Shown piece by piece: positions 17,437 through 27,520 of a stretch of 56,366 bases of DNA. The position numbers were made by a program, and so were the translations under genes. How positions within the stretch are numbered: the first letter of the stretch is position 1; each line of letters begins with the position of its first letter. Below the pieces are notes generated by a model. It did not search any database and was not told the origin of the DNA. It was given only the letters and a program-made list of their open reading frames with translations. The stretch is from positions 1-56,366 of the forward strand of contig CAKVLN010000010.1 of NCBI GenBank assembly GCA_934757275.1. The letters are read 5' to 3'. The stretch comes from an uncultured Candidatus Melainabacteria bacterium. GTDB taxonomy: Bacteria > Cyanobacteriota > Vampirovibrionia > Gastranaerophilales > Gastranaerophilaceae.

Positions 17437-20400
17437 GTGATGCTATTTTTTCGATACTTTTATTTAATTTTGCGATTTGTCTATCCATACCGCCAACTTT
17501 TTTAGTTAGTTGAGCAGTGTCTTTAGGGTCTATTTTGGTCATAACCTCTTCCAACTTAGACTCTAAAGAGTTGATTTTGTCTTGTTGAGAAGACATTTTA
17601 TCATCTATAGCAACTAAAAATCTATTCAAAGTATTTTCAAACGGAGTTATATCAATTTTTGAATTTTTATTATTTATAGTTGTTTCAACGATAACTCTAT
17701 CAAGCTTTGCCTCAAGAGAAGATATGCGCTTTGCTTGTTTTTCAAACACATTACTCAAAGCTTCAATTAGTTCTGTGCTTTCTGTATTGTCTTCAGCTTC
17801 AGCTTTCAAATCTTCAAGCATAATCTTTATTTGTCCAATATCATCAAGTGTTTCCACTTTGTCTGAAATTGTAGTAATCTGTTCGCCAGCCTTGTCTACC
17901 CATTCAGCCAAATATTCAAATACTTGGTTAAATACTTGGTTAGTTTTAGCACCATTTTGAATCATTGTATTGATTGCACCCAACTTGTTATCAAGTCTAT
18001 CAATACCAGCCTCATGTGCAAAATTTCTTGTTCTTTCATCTAAATCATTAATTACAAGTTTAAACTCTTGTAAATTATCTTGCAAATTCTTGCTTGATTC
18101 ATCTGATGCCAAAATCAATTTATTTGTTCTTGTACTAATGCTTACAATATCTTCTGATAGAGTTTCAAAATCTTTCTTAAACTCATCATACTCGAACTTC
18201 GGCATTTCAGTTTTTAAAGATTCAACAAGTTTGTAAATGTCATTTGTAGAGGCTACAAGCTCTTCCAGTTCTTTTGATGAAGATGACGACTTCATTTCAT
18301 TAAGAACAACACGCAAATTAGCAATATCAGATTCTAAATCTTGCAAGCTATAAACATAATCAATATCACCATCAGAGGAAATAATTGAAGTAATTTTTTC
18401 ATTAATCAAATCAATATCTTCTTTTAATGTATCGACTTTGTTATCAATTACTGCAACATTATCTTTTACTGTTTCTACATCGTCAATAGTAGTTACAATG
18501 TGGCTTAGAATAGTAATTAATTCAGAATGCTTTTCTTGAATAAAGTCTAATATTTCTTCTTGTTCTGCAACAAATGAAATCTGATTGAAGATATTCAAGA
18601 ATTGAGTAATAATATCAGATTTCAAATTCGACAACTCTTCATTCAAGCTTATATCTTGAGCGTCTAATTTGTTAGTCAAATCAGATATAGATTGTTGAAT
18701 GCCATATTTTACTAGAGTGTTCATTTCAGTAAGCTCTGGCAAATTGTTGCAACATAAATCACTAATATCTTCTAGATATCCAAACTGTTCTTTTACAAGG
18801 CTTTCAATGCCTTCAATCTGTCTATTTAACGTAGTTTGAAAAGTTTCATCAAATGATTTATTTAATATTTGAGCCTTTAAATCAGCAAAATTAACATTCA
18901 AACTATTAACGGAATTGCTAATTCCGTCCATAATAGTCTGCATTGTATTATTTACATCATCTTTTGCTGATTTAACTTCTTTTAAAATTCCTTCTACAGA
19001 AGATTGGATATTATCAAAAGCATCATTATACTGTGAAGAAATCATTTTAATTTCTTCATACTTATCAACAACAGTATCAATGAACTTTTTGTCAAACAAA
19101 TTAAGTTTGTCTTCTAATTTGTTTGAAACATTTGTTAAAATAAAATCATTCAACTGTTTGTTCAATTTATCTGCAGAAGATGTTACTAAAATTTCATTTG
19201 TAACTCTTAAATCAGATATAGCAGAAGAAAATACGCTTGCTTCTAAGAATTTGTTCATAGTCGCAATCATTTCTTCAGTGGTTTCAGAAAGCTCTGATTT
19301 AATATTATCAAGCTTTTGATTCACAACAGTAGAATCTGTTTTTACGTCCATATATGATTTAAGTTCATTTATATTATCAAAAATACGATCTTCTATAACA
19401 GACTCGATTTGAGATGTTAATTTAGTAAACTCATCTTTTTGCAAATCTTTAAACAAATTAAATTGCTCTAAAATATCCTTAACTAGAACATCTGTTTCTT
19501 TTTCAATATCATTAGTGATTAATTCACACTGTTTTTGGACTAAATCAACAATCAAGTCTTTGCAAGCAACAACATTTTGTTTATTTTGTTCAACTTGTTT
19601 AAGAATATTATTAGCAAAAGCCTCCATAGTTTGAAGTTCGCCTGCAGAAATATCCGCAGTTGTAGCTAAGAGTGTATTAATTTTACCTTCTATCGCTTGT
19701 TCAACTTCTTCAAACAAACCTTTGCTATTATTAATCAGGGTTTCAGAAATTGCTGAAACTTCTGATTTTGTTACATTTTTAGCCTCATCAATCAATGTAT
19801 TAAATGTTCCGGAAAGTTCTTTAACCTGTGCTTGGAAAACATTCATTTGAGAAATTTCGTCTTTATCAAGTCTTTCATTCAAAGCGTCAAATGATGCTTT
19901 AAATTCAATTGTTTTTGAAGTTAAATCATTTAAAATCTTCGCATTCTCGTTATCAAGGTGCGTTGTAATACTTAAAGAGGCTCCTTCAAACAAAGCTTGA
20001 ACTTTATCATATAACCCTTCAACTTCTTCAGTTAAATTTTCAGTAAATTCATGTTTAAGTACATTAGTTTTATTTTGAGTTGTTTCACTAATAACCTTCA
20101 ATTCCTCAAATTTATTAGCTACAACATCATTAAACAAGCTTTCCAATTTATTTACTACATTTGCAGAATTTTGTTGAAGTTCGCCCTTAATTTCTGTTTT
20201 AAAAGTATCAATACCGTTTGTAATATTTTGAACATTAGAAACAACAGCATCATTGGTACTATCTAACTTATTAGACAGCTCTATTGACGCACTAGATAGA
20301 TTTTCATTTATTCCATTTTCTAAATCAGTTAGTCTATTTCCAGTTACTTCACTAATACTTCTCAACTCTTCGTCTTTTAAAGTTGCAATATTCTCTAAAA

Positions 20401-23400
20401 TAGTTTCTAATTTATTAACAACTAATTCTGAATTTTGTTGAAGATTGCCTTGAATTTCTGCTTTCAAATTGTCTAGCTCGGCTACAAGTTTTTCAGCCTT
20501 TTCACCAATCGTTCCATTAACATTTTCTACCTTGTCAAAAATATTTTTAGCATTGCCAACAATTTGCACAAATTTATCTTCTACATTTTTTGCCTGAATT
20601 TCTAAACCAGAATCAATAAATTTAGCAATATCATCAAGTTGAGTTTTAATATTCTCAACCATTTGTAAGTTACTATTAGATAAATTTTCTGCAAAATCAG
20701 ACAATCTTGAACCAAACTGGGAAGTTTTCTCATCTAAAGCATTCAACATATTATTAGCAGAATCATTTAAGCTATTAGAAGTTTTTTCGTCAAATTCTGC
20801 TAGTTGAGAATTAAATGCTCCACCTATTTCTTGTAATTTTAACCTAATTTCTTCATGCAACTTTGAATTATCTTCTTTTACTGTTGACAGAACCTCACCA
20901 ACTTTAAGATTAAGTTTTTGTCCTTGGTCATTTACAATACCTTGAAGTTCGTCGAATTTATCAACAGTTGCTTTTTCATGAGTTTCAAAATTTTTCTCAA
21001 GATGGTTAGCAATGATTTCTAATTGGCTATTCAAATCAGCAACCAAAGATTTATTCATAGTCGCAATTTCTGATTGGAAGTCAATCAATTTTGCCTTTAA
21101 AGAATCATAATCAGCAGAAGTAACTTCAATATTATCATCAATAATAGTTTTCATCTCTGCTGCAATAGCTTTCAAACGATTTTCTGCATTTTCATTTTGA
21201 GTAATTAAACTAGTTTCTAAAGTTTCATTTAACCCTTGAATCTTTTCTTTAATATATTCAGATTGTTCGTTATTTTTTCTAACTATTCCATCAAACAATT
21301 CTTCAATTTTTGCTTTATATTGTTCCAAATTTGATGCAACATTTTCATCAATTCTTGCAGAAATATCTACCAAACCATTTTCAATTTTGCAGCTTAATTC
21401 ATTATCAGAACGAGTAAATAATTCAGTTAAAGAATTTGACAATTCTTCAAAATTGTTTTCAATCAAACTAAATTGTCTTGATAAATCTTCATCAATATTG
21501 CTATCAACTTTTTCAAGTTTGTCTTTCAAATTTGCAAAATTATCAGTAATCTTATCAACACTTTCATTCAAATTTTGTAAATTAGTTTCATTAAAACTAT
21601 TCAAAACTCCTTTTAAAGATACAAAATTATCCAAGACTTTTGCAAGAGTTGAAGTAAGTGATGAGGTTGTTTTTTCTGACATTGCATCAACACTATTTTT
21701 CAAGCCATCAAAACCAGAAGTAATAGTATCAGTATAATTCTTCATATCAGCATTAAAATCTGATAGGTCAGATTTCAATGTGTTAACAGAATTATCCACT
21801 TCTGCGCAAAAATCATTTTTAATAAAGTTTACAATTTCTCTATTACCACCTTCAACTTTCAATGTAGTAGCAGAAAGTTGTTCAGCTAATTCTTCTACAT
21901 TAAGTTTTAATGTACCAATAATTTGAGCTATTTCGCCCTTAAATTGTCCAATTAATTCTTGTGAATTTTCTAAGCTCTTAGTATGCAAACTTTCTGTTGT
22001 AAACTTTATTTCGCTAATTTTATCTGCATTTTCACAAGTAAATTCTTGTTTAAAATCAGAAATTTTTTCTAACAATGCATTCTTTAATGCAGTCATTTTT
22101 ATTTCAAAATCGGTTTTCAAACTGTCTGCAGAAGAAATAATATCACCGACATTGGTACTTAGCGTAATATTATTAACATTCAACGCTTCTTTAATTTCAT
22201 CAAAATTATCCTGAACCTCTAATAATTTATTATAAGAGTATTTGATTTCTTGCTTCAAAGCCTCTGTATTTTTAGAAATTGAACTATTAATTGTATTAAT
22301 TTTATCAGAATTTTCTTTTTGAATTTGTATCAAATTGTTTTCAACTTGAGTTCTAATAACCTCAACAATGTCACGAACATTCTCTACATAGTTCAAATTA
22401 CTATCCTTAACAACTTCTTCGATTCTTGTTAGTTTAGAATCAAGAGTGTCAGTATTTAATTCGTTTTGAGAACTTACATAAGAAATTACGTCCATCACAG
22501 ATGATGAAATATTATCTAATATCGGTTTAATTGCATTTAAACCTTCTATTTGCGCCTTTTTAAGATTCTCTTCAACACAATCTAATTTACTTACAAGTAG
22601 CTCATATTTTCCAAATAAATCATTTGCAGCTTTTTCAGCTTGCTCAGTTGTAGATGTTTCAAACGCATTAGCTAAATCTTGTTTAACTGCATATAAATCA
22701 ACTTTCAAGTCTTTTACTACATTAACAAAATCAAGTGCTAAGACATTATTCACTGCGGTTTTTAATTCTGAGTACTCACGCTTAGAGTTGTTAACCTCTA
22801 TAACAGACGCATCAAGCTTATAATCCATTACGCTTGATAATTCTTTAATATTTTTAAGCTGCTCCATTAATTGGCTAGAAGAAGTTTCAACATACCCTTC
22901 TTGTTTCTCTAATGACTTTTTCAAGCTATTTTCAAAAATTGCCAATCTATCAGTAATATTAGAAAAAATCGCATTATTTGCAGATACATTGTTGTCATCA
23001 ATTTGTGAAACAACGGTTTTTAAGTTCGCAATATCCTCTACAACATCGCCAAAACTCTTTTCACAAAGCTTTGTCATTGCATAATATGAATCTTTCAATT
23101 TTGCAACTAAAGAATCTGTACTTGCTGATATTTCATTTAAAGTTCTTGTTGAATTGACATCAACCAATTGCACTATCTTGTCTGTAACAATTCCAGTGTG
23201 GTCTTTGATGTCATGCTCCATTTTTTCTAAATTTGAAGTCAAAGCTTGGAAATTCACATTAATGTCCAAAGCTTGCAAGTTAACTCCAATTTTTTGAATT
23301 TCTGAAGTTGCATCAACGAGAGTGTTTTGCAAGTTTATTGAGCTTGAAGAAATATCCTTCAAAACAATTTCAAGCGAGTTCTTAAAATCTTCAAAGCTTT

Positions 23401-24352
23401 GATTTGTTGTAACCTCTTTTAATAAAGTTTGCAACTCTTCAAGTTCCACCATGATTTTTTCAGAATTTTTGCTTTCGTTTTCTGAAATAACGGTCTTTAA
23501 GCCTGCAATAATACTAACTGATGCGTCAATTTTTTCTGCTAAATTGTCAATCTTATAGTATTTATCAGACAAATTATTAACAGAATCGTTCAATTCGTGG
23601 TTTTTTGCAACCAAATCACTCAACCATTTTTTTGCGCCCAAAACATCGTCTTGAGAAGCAAGACCCTTTAATGCATCTTCAAACTGGTCATTCTTCTTAT
23701 CCATCATCTGAATTGCAGAAAGAATTGTGTTTGCAGAATTTACAATATCATCTAATTGTCCGCCAAATTTGTTTATAGCCTCTGATTGGTCAACGCTAGA
23801 AAGCGTTTTTATTAAAGTTTTAAAATTTTCATTAAGACTTAAAACTATTGAATCAAAACCATTGCTCAAATGTTCTAAATCATTTTTCAACAAAGAAATG
23901 CTCTTGATTATCTCTTTCTTTTGAGAATCATCAGAACGCATAGCATCAAGTCTTAGAGTAATATCGGTTAGAGTTTCTTTTTGAGAAACAACTTCTCTTG
24001 AAAACACAGAAAGATTTGTCGCAACAATATCAAATAGTTCTTTAACCTCGCTTGATTTTAAAGCATCAGCACTATTTTTTAGCAGATTTGAGAACAAAGA
24101 CTCTATTGCGCCAAATTTTGAAATAAGTACGTTGTGGCGTTCGTCTAAATTTTGTTTTAATTCAGATAAAAAGATTTTTATTAAATCAATATCTTCTTCT
24201 GTATTGATTTTTTCAAGCTTAGAATTAATTCCAGCAAGCAACTTATCAACATCAGAGGTATTCAATATACCTTGCGCTCTTATTGAGTTTAACAAGGTTT
24301 TAATTGTATCAAAATTTTCTGTAATCTCCGAAAAATTATTTATCTCTGCCAT
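17420..24352 (-). CDS. Giant coiled-coil protein (2310 residues)
   Basis: 2310 residues, by far the longest gene here. Almost the whole protein is helical and acidic, built from short amphipathic repeats rich in N, L, E, D, K, S and I, with very few C, W, H or P. No signal peptide, membrane segment, P-loop or enzyme motif was seen. Residues 1-60 and the lysine-containing last 80 residues (ending IEKIASHVVEK) look only slightly different from the middle. An 88-residue unit is duplicated in the centre (see 20070-20470). Such proteins usually form long rods or scaffolds; candidate roles are cell-shape or polar organisation, or spanning a gap at the cell surface. The pattern resembles apolipoprotein-like or methyl-accepting-type coiled coils generally, so similarity searches will give misleading matches. 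The start ATG is preceded by GGGATAGAG. Downstream, the glcD-type gene overlaps by 17 bases. Confidence 0.9.
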   Translation of the reverse strand: MAEINNFSEITENFDTIKTLLNSIRAQGILNTSDVDKLLAGINSKLEKINTEEDIDLIKIFLSELKQNLDERHNVLISKFGAIESLFSNLLKNSADALKSSEVKELFDIVATNLSVFSREVVSQKETLTDITLRLDAMRSDDSQKKEIIKSISLLKNDLEHLSNGFDSIVLSLNENFKTLIKTLSSVDQSEAINKFGGQLDDIVNSANTILSAIQMMDKKNDQFEDALKGLASQDDVLGAKKWLSDLVAKNHELNDSVNNLSDKYYKIDNLAEKIDASVSIIAGLKTVISENESKNSEKIMVELEELQTLLKEVTTNQSFEDFKNSLEIVLKDISSSSINLQNTLVDATSEIQKIGVNLQALDINVNFQALTSNLEKMEHDIKDHTGIVTDKIVQLVDVNSTRTLNEISASTDSLVAKLKDSYYAMTKLCEKSFGDVVEDIANLKTVVSQIDDNNVSANNAIFSNITDRLAIFENSLKKSLEKQEGYVETSSSQLMEQLKNIKELSSVMDYKLDASVIEVNNSKREYSELKTAVNNVLALDFVNVVKDLKVDLYAVKQDLANAFETSTTEQAEKAANDLFGKYELLVSKLDCVEENLKKAQIEGLNAIKPILDNISSSVMDVISYVSSQNELNTDTLDSKLTRIEEVVKDSNLNYVENVRDIVEVIRTQVENNLIQIQKENSDKINTINSSISKNTEALKQEIKYSYNKLLEVQDNFDEIKEALNVNNITLSTNVGDIISSADSLKTDFEIKMTALKNALLEKISDFKQEFTCENADKISEIKFTTESLHTKSLENSQELIGQFKGEIAQIIGTLKLNVEELAEQLSATTLKVEGGNREIVNFIKNDFCAEVDNSVNTLKSDLSDFNADMKNYTDTITSGFDGLKNSVDAMSEKTTSSLTSTLAKVLDNFVSLKGVLNSFNETNLQNLNESVDKITDNFANLKDKLEKVDSNIDEDLSRQFSLIENNFEELSNSLTELFTRSDNELSCKIENGLVDISARIDENVASNLEQYKAKIEELFDGIVRKNNEQSEYIKEKIQGLNETLETSLITQNENAENRLKAIAAEMKTIIDDNIEVTSADYDSLKAKLIDFQSEIATMNKSLVADLNSQLEIIANHLEKNFETHEKATVDKFDELQGIVNDQGQKLNLKVGEVLSTVKEDNSKLHEEIRLKLQEIGGAFNSQLAEFDEKTSNSLNDSANNMLNALDEKTSQFGSRLSDFAENLSNSNLQMVENIKTQLDDIAKFIDSGLEIQAKNVEDKFVQIVGNAKNIFDKVENVNGTIGEKAEKLVAELDNLKAEIQGNLQQNSELVVNKLETILENIATLKDEELRSISEVTGNRLTDLENGINENLSSASIELSNKLDSTNDAVVSNVQNITNGIDTFKTEIKGELQQNSANVVNKLESLFNDVVANKFEELKVISETTQNKTNVLKHEFTENLTEEVEGLYDKVQALFEGASLSITTHLDNENAKILNDLTSKTIEFKASFDALNERLDKDEISQMNVFQAQVKELSGTFNTLIDEAKNVTKSEVSAISETLINNSKGLFEEVEQAIEGKINTLLATTADISAGELQTMEAFANNILKQVEQNKQNVVACKDLIVDLVQKQCELITNDIEKETDVLVKDILEQFNLFKDLQKDEFTKLTSQIESVIEDRIFDNINELKSYMDVKTDSTVVNQKLDNIKSELSETTEEMIATMNKFLEASVFSSAISDLRVTNEILVTSSADKLNKQLNDFILTNVSNKLEDKLNLFDKKFIDTVVDKYEEIKMISSQYNDAFDNIQSSVEGILKEVKSAKDDVNNTMQTIMDGISNSVNSLNVNFADLKAQILNKSFDETFQTTLNRQIEGIESLVKEQFGYLEDISDLCCNNLPELTEMNTLVKYGIQQSISDLTNKLDAQDISLNEELSNLKSDIITQFLNIFNQISFVAEQEEILDFIQEKHSELITILSHIVTTIDDVETVKDNVAVIDNKVDTLKEDIDLINEKITSIISSDGDIDYVYSLQDLESDIANLRVVLNEMKSSSSSKELEELVASTNDIYKLVESLKTEMPKFEYDEFKKDFETLSEDIVSISTRTNKLILASDESSKNLQDNLQEFKLVINDLDERTRNFAHEAGIDRLDNKLGAINTMIQNGAKTNQVFNQVFEYLAEWVDKAGEQITTISDKVETLDDIGQIKIMLEDLKAEAEDNTESTELIEALSNVFEKQAKRISSLEAKLDRVIVETTINNKNSKIDITPFENTLNRFLVAIDDKMSSQQDKINSLESKLEEVMTKIDPKDTAQLTKKVGGMDRQIAKLNKSIEKIASHVVEK
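20070..20470 (-). repeat. Internal ~88-residue duplication in giant coiled-coil gene
   Basis: Two protein segments 88 residues (264 bases) apart match closely: one contains GNLQQNSELVVNKLETILEN and the other GELQQNSANVVNKLESLFND, each followed by an EEL-x-x-ISE block. The DNA near 20160-20185 and 20425-20449 is also similar. This points to growth of the protein by tandem duplication. Confidence 0.75.
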
Positions 24353-24508
24353 ATACTTACTCTATCCCACATTCTACGTTCATACTTATTATATAATAAT
24401 ATAAAAATAGTAGCAAATACCAACAAATTGTAATATTTTGTAAAGATATCAATTTGCACAATTAAAATTTGTATCGACAAAAAAATATTTTTTTCTTAAT
24501 ATTGTTTT

Positions 24509-25093
24509 ATGAACTATATCTTTTTTGCATTAATAGCAATTTCAATTATCATAGGGATATTTAATAACACGCTTAATGACGTCGTTAACGCAATGCTTTC
24601 AGCCTGCAATACTGCAGTAAAAATTTCGTTCTCTCTAATCGGAATTATGGCGTTTTGGCTAGGAATAATGAGAATTGCTGAAAAATCAGGTTTAGTTCAA
24701 ATTTTATCAAAATTACTTAACCCAATTGCAAAGATTTTATTCAAAAAAATAAAAAAAGATAGTCCCGTTATTGGCGATATCACAATGAGCGTTGCAGCTA
24801 ACGCTTTAGGTTTAACAAATGCAGCCACCCCGATTGGGTTAAAGGTTATGCAAGAACTTCAAGCCGAAAACCCTAAAAAGGAAACTGCAACAGATAGCAT
24901 GTGCATGTTTCTGGGTATGAATACCGCTGGCTTTCAAATTATACCTGCTACTGTAATCGCAGTTTTAGTCGGTGTTGGAGCAAAAAATCCATCTGAAATA
25001 ATTCTTCCAACACTCCTTGTAACTACGCTTTCTTTTTTAGTTGCAATAGTAACAGCCTTGATTTTAAGAAGATTTTGGAGGGAACATGATTGA
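24509..25093 (+). CDS. spmA: SpmA-like membrane protein (nucleoside recognition / Gate domain)
   Basis: 194 residues with four to five hydrophobic segments. It matches spore maturation protein A: WLGIMRIAEKSG near residue 50, GDITMSVAANALGLTNAATP near 90-110, then MCMFLGMNTAGFQIIPATVI. SpmA and SpmB occur widely outside spore-formers; the domain (Gate, nucleoside recognition) is thought to move a small solute, but its substrate is unknown. No convincing ribosome site precedes the ATG. The next gene overlaps by eight bases and encodes SpmB, so they form a two-gene operon divergent from the giant coiled-coil gene. The name reflects homology only; there is no other sporulation signal here. Confidence 0.9.
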   Translation: MNYIFFALIAISIIIGIFNNTLNDVVNAMLSACNTAVKISFSLIGIMAFWLGIMRIAEKSGLVQILSKLLNPIAKILFKKIKKDSPVIGDITMSVAANALGLTNAATPIGLKVMQELQAENPKKETATDSMCMFLGMNTAGFQIIPATVIAVLVGVGAKNPSEIILPTLLVTTLSFLVAIVTALILRRFWREHD

Positions 25094-25604
25094 AAAACTT
25101 TCACTCTATCTCTTGCCAATAATGATACTCTTAATACTAACGGCTGGAATTATCAGAAAAGTACCTATCTATGAAGAGTTTGTAGAAGGCGCAAAAGATG
25201 GTTTTAAGGTTTCAGTATCTATAATTCCTTATCTAGTCGCAATAATGGTTGGAGTTGCAATGTTCAAAGCCTGTGGAGCAATGGAGCTAATCAAAAATCT
25301 AGTAGGCAATATTATTCCTCCTGATATTGTACCAATAATGCTAACTAGGTCTTTATCAGGTTCTGCAACACTTGGAATTTTTTCTGATATTGCGAATAAT
25401 TTTGGACCAGATGCTTATGTTACAAAACTTGCTGCTGTCATGGTGGGCAGTTCAGAAACAACGTTTTACGTTCTAGCAGTATACTTCGGCTCAATTGGTA
25501 TCAAGAAATTTAGATATGCACTTCTTACGGGCATAATTGCCGACATTACAGGTATTGTACTAGCAATTTTGGCTTCACGTCTGTTTTTTCTTGCCAGCAT
25601 CTAG
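25086..25604 (+). CDS. spmB: SpmB-like membrane protein
   Basis: 172 residues, hydrophobic. SpmB features: PIYEEFVEGAKDGFKVSVSI near the N-terminus, YLVAIMVGVAMFKACGAME, PIMLTRSLSGSATLGIFSDI, then AVMVGSSETTFYVLAVYFGS. It is the expected partner of SpmA, and the start lies inside the spmA end with an eight-base overlap and a nearby GGAGG. Its last 59 bases overlap, on the opposite strand, the end of the zinc-ribbon gene at 25546, an unusually long convergent overlap. The frame reads intact to its stop. Confidence 0.9.
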   Translation: MIEKLSLYLLPIMILLILTAGIIRKVPIYEEFVEGAKDGFKVSVSIIPYLVAIMVGVAMFKACGAMELIKNLVGNIIPPDIVPIMLTRSLSGSATLGIFSDIANNFGPDAYVTKLAAVMVGSSETTFYVLAVYFGSIGIKKFRYALLTGIIADITGIVLAILASRLFFLASI

Positions 25605-25917
25605 TTGTTGAACAAATATTTTCTCTACTTTCAACAACCTGCTTAACAAGTGCTGCAAATCTGATATCAACAAAATTGATTTCCTCAAGTTTCTCAACTT
25701 TATACTCGCTACTACCGCAATTGTAACAATAGTGAAGCTGTGGAACAATTTCCCCTTTTTTGTTCATTGCTTTTAATTTTACTCCACAGCAAGCGCACCT
25801 TGTAATATACCATTCGTTTTTGATTAACTTCCCGCAATCAGGGCAATACGCACTATCTTTATCTGGCGTAACGTGTTCGTGTGTACATTTATGAGTAAAT
25901 AAATTTGTGAAAAACAT
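25546..25917 (-). CDS. Small zinc-ribbon protein
   Basis: 123 residues, family not recognised. Three cysteine pairs suggest two zinc-binding units: CPDCGK, CACCGVK and CYNCGS, with an additional C-x2-H (CTHEH) near the N-terminus. There is no signal peptide. GAGG eight bases before the ATG supports translation. The last 59 bases run antisense to the end of spmB. The role is open: RNA or DNA binding or a structural adaptor. An alternative reading is that the C-terminal third is only a consequence of the overlap with spmB, since residues after about 90 look less ordered. Confidence 0.7.
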   Translation of the reverse strand: MFFTNLFTHKCTHEHVTPDKDSAYCPDCGKLIKNEWYITRCACCGVKLKAMNKKGEIVPQLHYCYNCGSSEYKVEKLEEINFVDIRFAALVKQVVESRENICSTTRCWQEKTDVKPKLLVQYL

Positions 25918-26221
25918 TAATACTACCTCGTTATTTTTTTATTAATAATATTTTTCTAATAGACAAGATATATATTAAGATTTGTAACAATTTTTAAAGT
26001 TTATAACAATTATAAAAAAGAAAAATACTTTATATATACAAGGATATTAAATACACAATCAAAATTTATATACTACACTTCACACAATTAAGTTTTTAGA
26101 GTCGTAATAGACTCTTTTTTTTTGCTATATTGTGCAAATATGCCCAACAAATATTATTTTTAAACTATTATCTTATACTAAAAGTAAATTCTTCTGGTGC
26201 GTCGCAACAAGCTTTTTTCTT
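25918..26221. other. Intergenic region without gene
   Basis: No ATG-starting frame of useful length is seen on the plus strand. The region is extremely AT-rich. It holds a plus-strand terminator-like hairpin at 26098-26123, which belongs to no annotated plus-strand gene nearby unless spmAB transcripts extend this far, antisense to the zinc-ribbon gene. Confidence 0.6.
26098..26123 (+). terminator. Orphan rho-independent terminator
   Basis: A six-bp stem AGAGTC / GACTCT with loop GTAATA is followed by eight further T. The genes on both sides are on the minus strand, so this plus-strand signal would end the spmAB transcript or a small RNA starting between 25918 and 26090. Confidence 0.7.
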
Positions 26222-27472
26222 CTAAAATGGTATTTCTACAATGAATGTCGAGCCATTATTAATTTCACTTATCAAAGAGATTTTTCCTCCATGAAGTTCG
26301 ACTAACTCTTTTGTAATCGTCAAACCTAAGCCAGTGGAGCTTTCTTTTTTTGTATATGCACTATCTAACTGCACAAACTTTGCAAAAATCTTTCCATGGT
26401 ATTTCTTGTCTATTCCAATACCATTATCATGTACTAAGATTTTGAATTTTTCATCATCTGCGCTTACAGATATTTCAACCTCATCATTTTCTGGCGAGTA
26501 TTTTATCGCATTACTAACTAGGTTATAAAGAATTTGTTGTATCTTTTGATAATCAGCAAACACTTCAAAATCAGCATTCATATTCTTGATTAATTTGATA
26601 TTCTTTTTTTGCGCTAATGGAGCAAGAATATTAGCAACCTCATCAACGGCTCTTGATATCCAGAAGGCACTTTTTACAATCTTCATTGCATTTGCTTCAA
26701 TCTTAGACATATCCAAAACTTCATTAATCATGCCTAAAAGATGAGTTGCAGAAACCTTGATATCATTGACATACTCCTCTTGTTTAGCGTTTAAGTTGCC
26801 ATATAATTGAGTTCCTAGAATGTCAGAAAACCCAAGAATAGAATTTAGTGGTGTTCTTAGTTCATGAGAAATATTTGCCAAAAACTCATTTTTAACTTTA
26901 TCAGCTTCAAGTATTTTTTCATTTTGTTCTTTTATGGTTTTGTATGCCTCATTCTTTTCAACAATACCATCTTTCAAAGCTTTTAACTGAATTTTAAACA
27001 CATTTGAAAGCTCTAAATCTTTCAACAAATACGAAAGCACAGAAGAAATTACACTTAAAGCGTCCAAGTCTTCTTGTTTATAAAAATTCTTTTCTCTTTT
27101 TGATAAAACAACAATTCCAAACACAGTCGATTTTATGAAGATTTTAGACACAATATAAGACTTTTGCGAAGTGCCATTTAGCCCAATTGTCTTGATTAAA
27201 GGAGCTGTTTCATCAAGAATTGTACTTTCTTTTGAAAAAATAAATTTCTTCAAATCACCAGTAATATCAAAAGTAGAGTCAACTTCATAATTTGCATGCT
27301 TTTTATATGAATATTTCAGTTGCAAACTTTCTGGATTAGCATAGAAAATATAACCTTCATCAAATAAAAGCACCTTCTCAAAATTTTTAAATAAATGCCT
27401 TTCACTATTCAAATCAGTTTCAAATAGTGACGGTATCATTTTTAGAATTTTCTCAGACGTTAATAAAGCCAT
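26222..27472 (-). CDS. Sensor histidine kinase with N-terminal GAF-like region
   Basis: 416 residues. A GAF-like sensing region (about 1-150) is joined by a helix to a HisKA domain with phospho-acceptor H203 in NISHELRTPLNSILGFSD. The HATPase domain has N321 in NLVSNAIKYS, the G1 box DNGIGI from D349, and the G2 box GLGL at 381-384. No transmembrane segments, so it is a soluble kinase sensing an internal signal. No receiver domain is attached and no regulator gene is adjacent. It is followed downstream on the same strand by the zinc-ribbon gene about 300 bases away and preceded by ispD. The partner could be the NarL-type regulator at 5797 or another outside the window. Confidence 0.92.
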   Translation of the reverse strand: MALLTSEKILKMIPSLFETDLNSERHLFKNFEKVLLFDEGYIFYANPESLQLKYSYKKHANYEVDSTFDITGDLKKFIFSKESTILDETAPLIKTIGLNGTSQKSYIVSKIFIKSTVFGIVVLSKREKNFYKQEDLDALSVISSVLSYLLKDLELSNVFKIQLKALKDGIVEKNEAYKTIKEQNEKILEADKVKNEFLANISHELRTPLNSILGFSDILGTQLYGNLNAKQEEYVNDIKVSATHLLGMINEVLDMSKIEANAMKIVKSAFWISRAVDEVANILAPLAQKKNIKLIKNMNADFEVFADYQKIQQILYNLVSNAIKYSPENDEVEISVSADDEKFKILVHDNGIGIDKKYHGKIFAKFVQLDSAYTKKESSTGLGLTITKELVELHGGKISLISEINNGSTFIVEIPF

Positions 27473-27520
27473 ATCTCTGTTTGAAAATATAGCATAAATT
27501 TTTGATGTTGTAAACTTTTG

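Noticed and set aside
18915..19319. 134-codon plus-strand frame inside the giant coiled-coil gene
   Set aside because: Shadow of a low-complexity coding strand; no ribosome site, and the minus strand is one continuous frame of 2310 codons.
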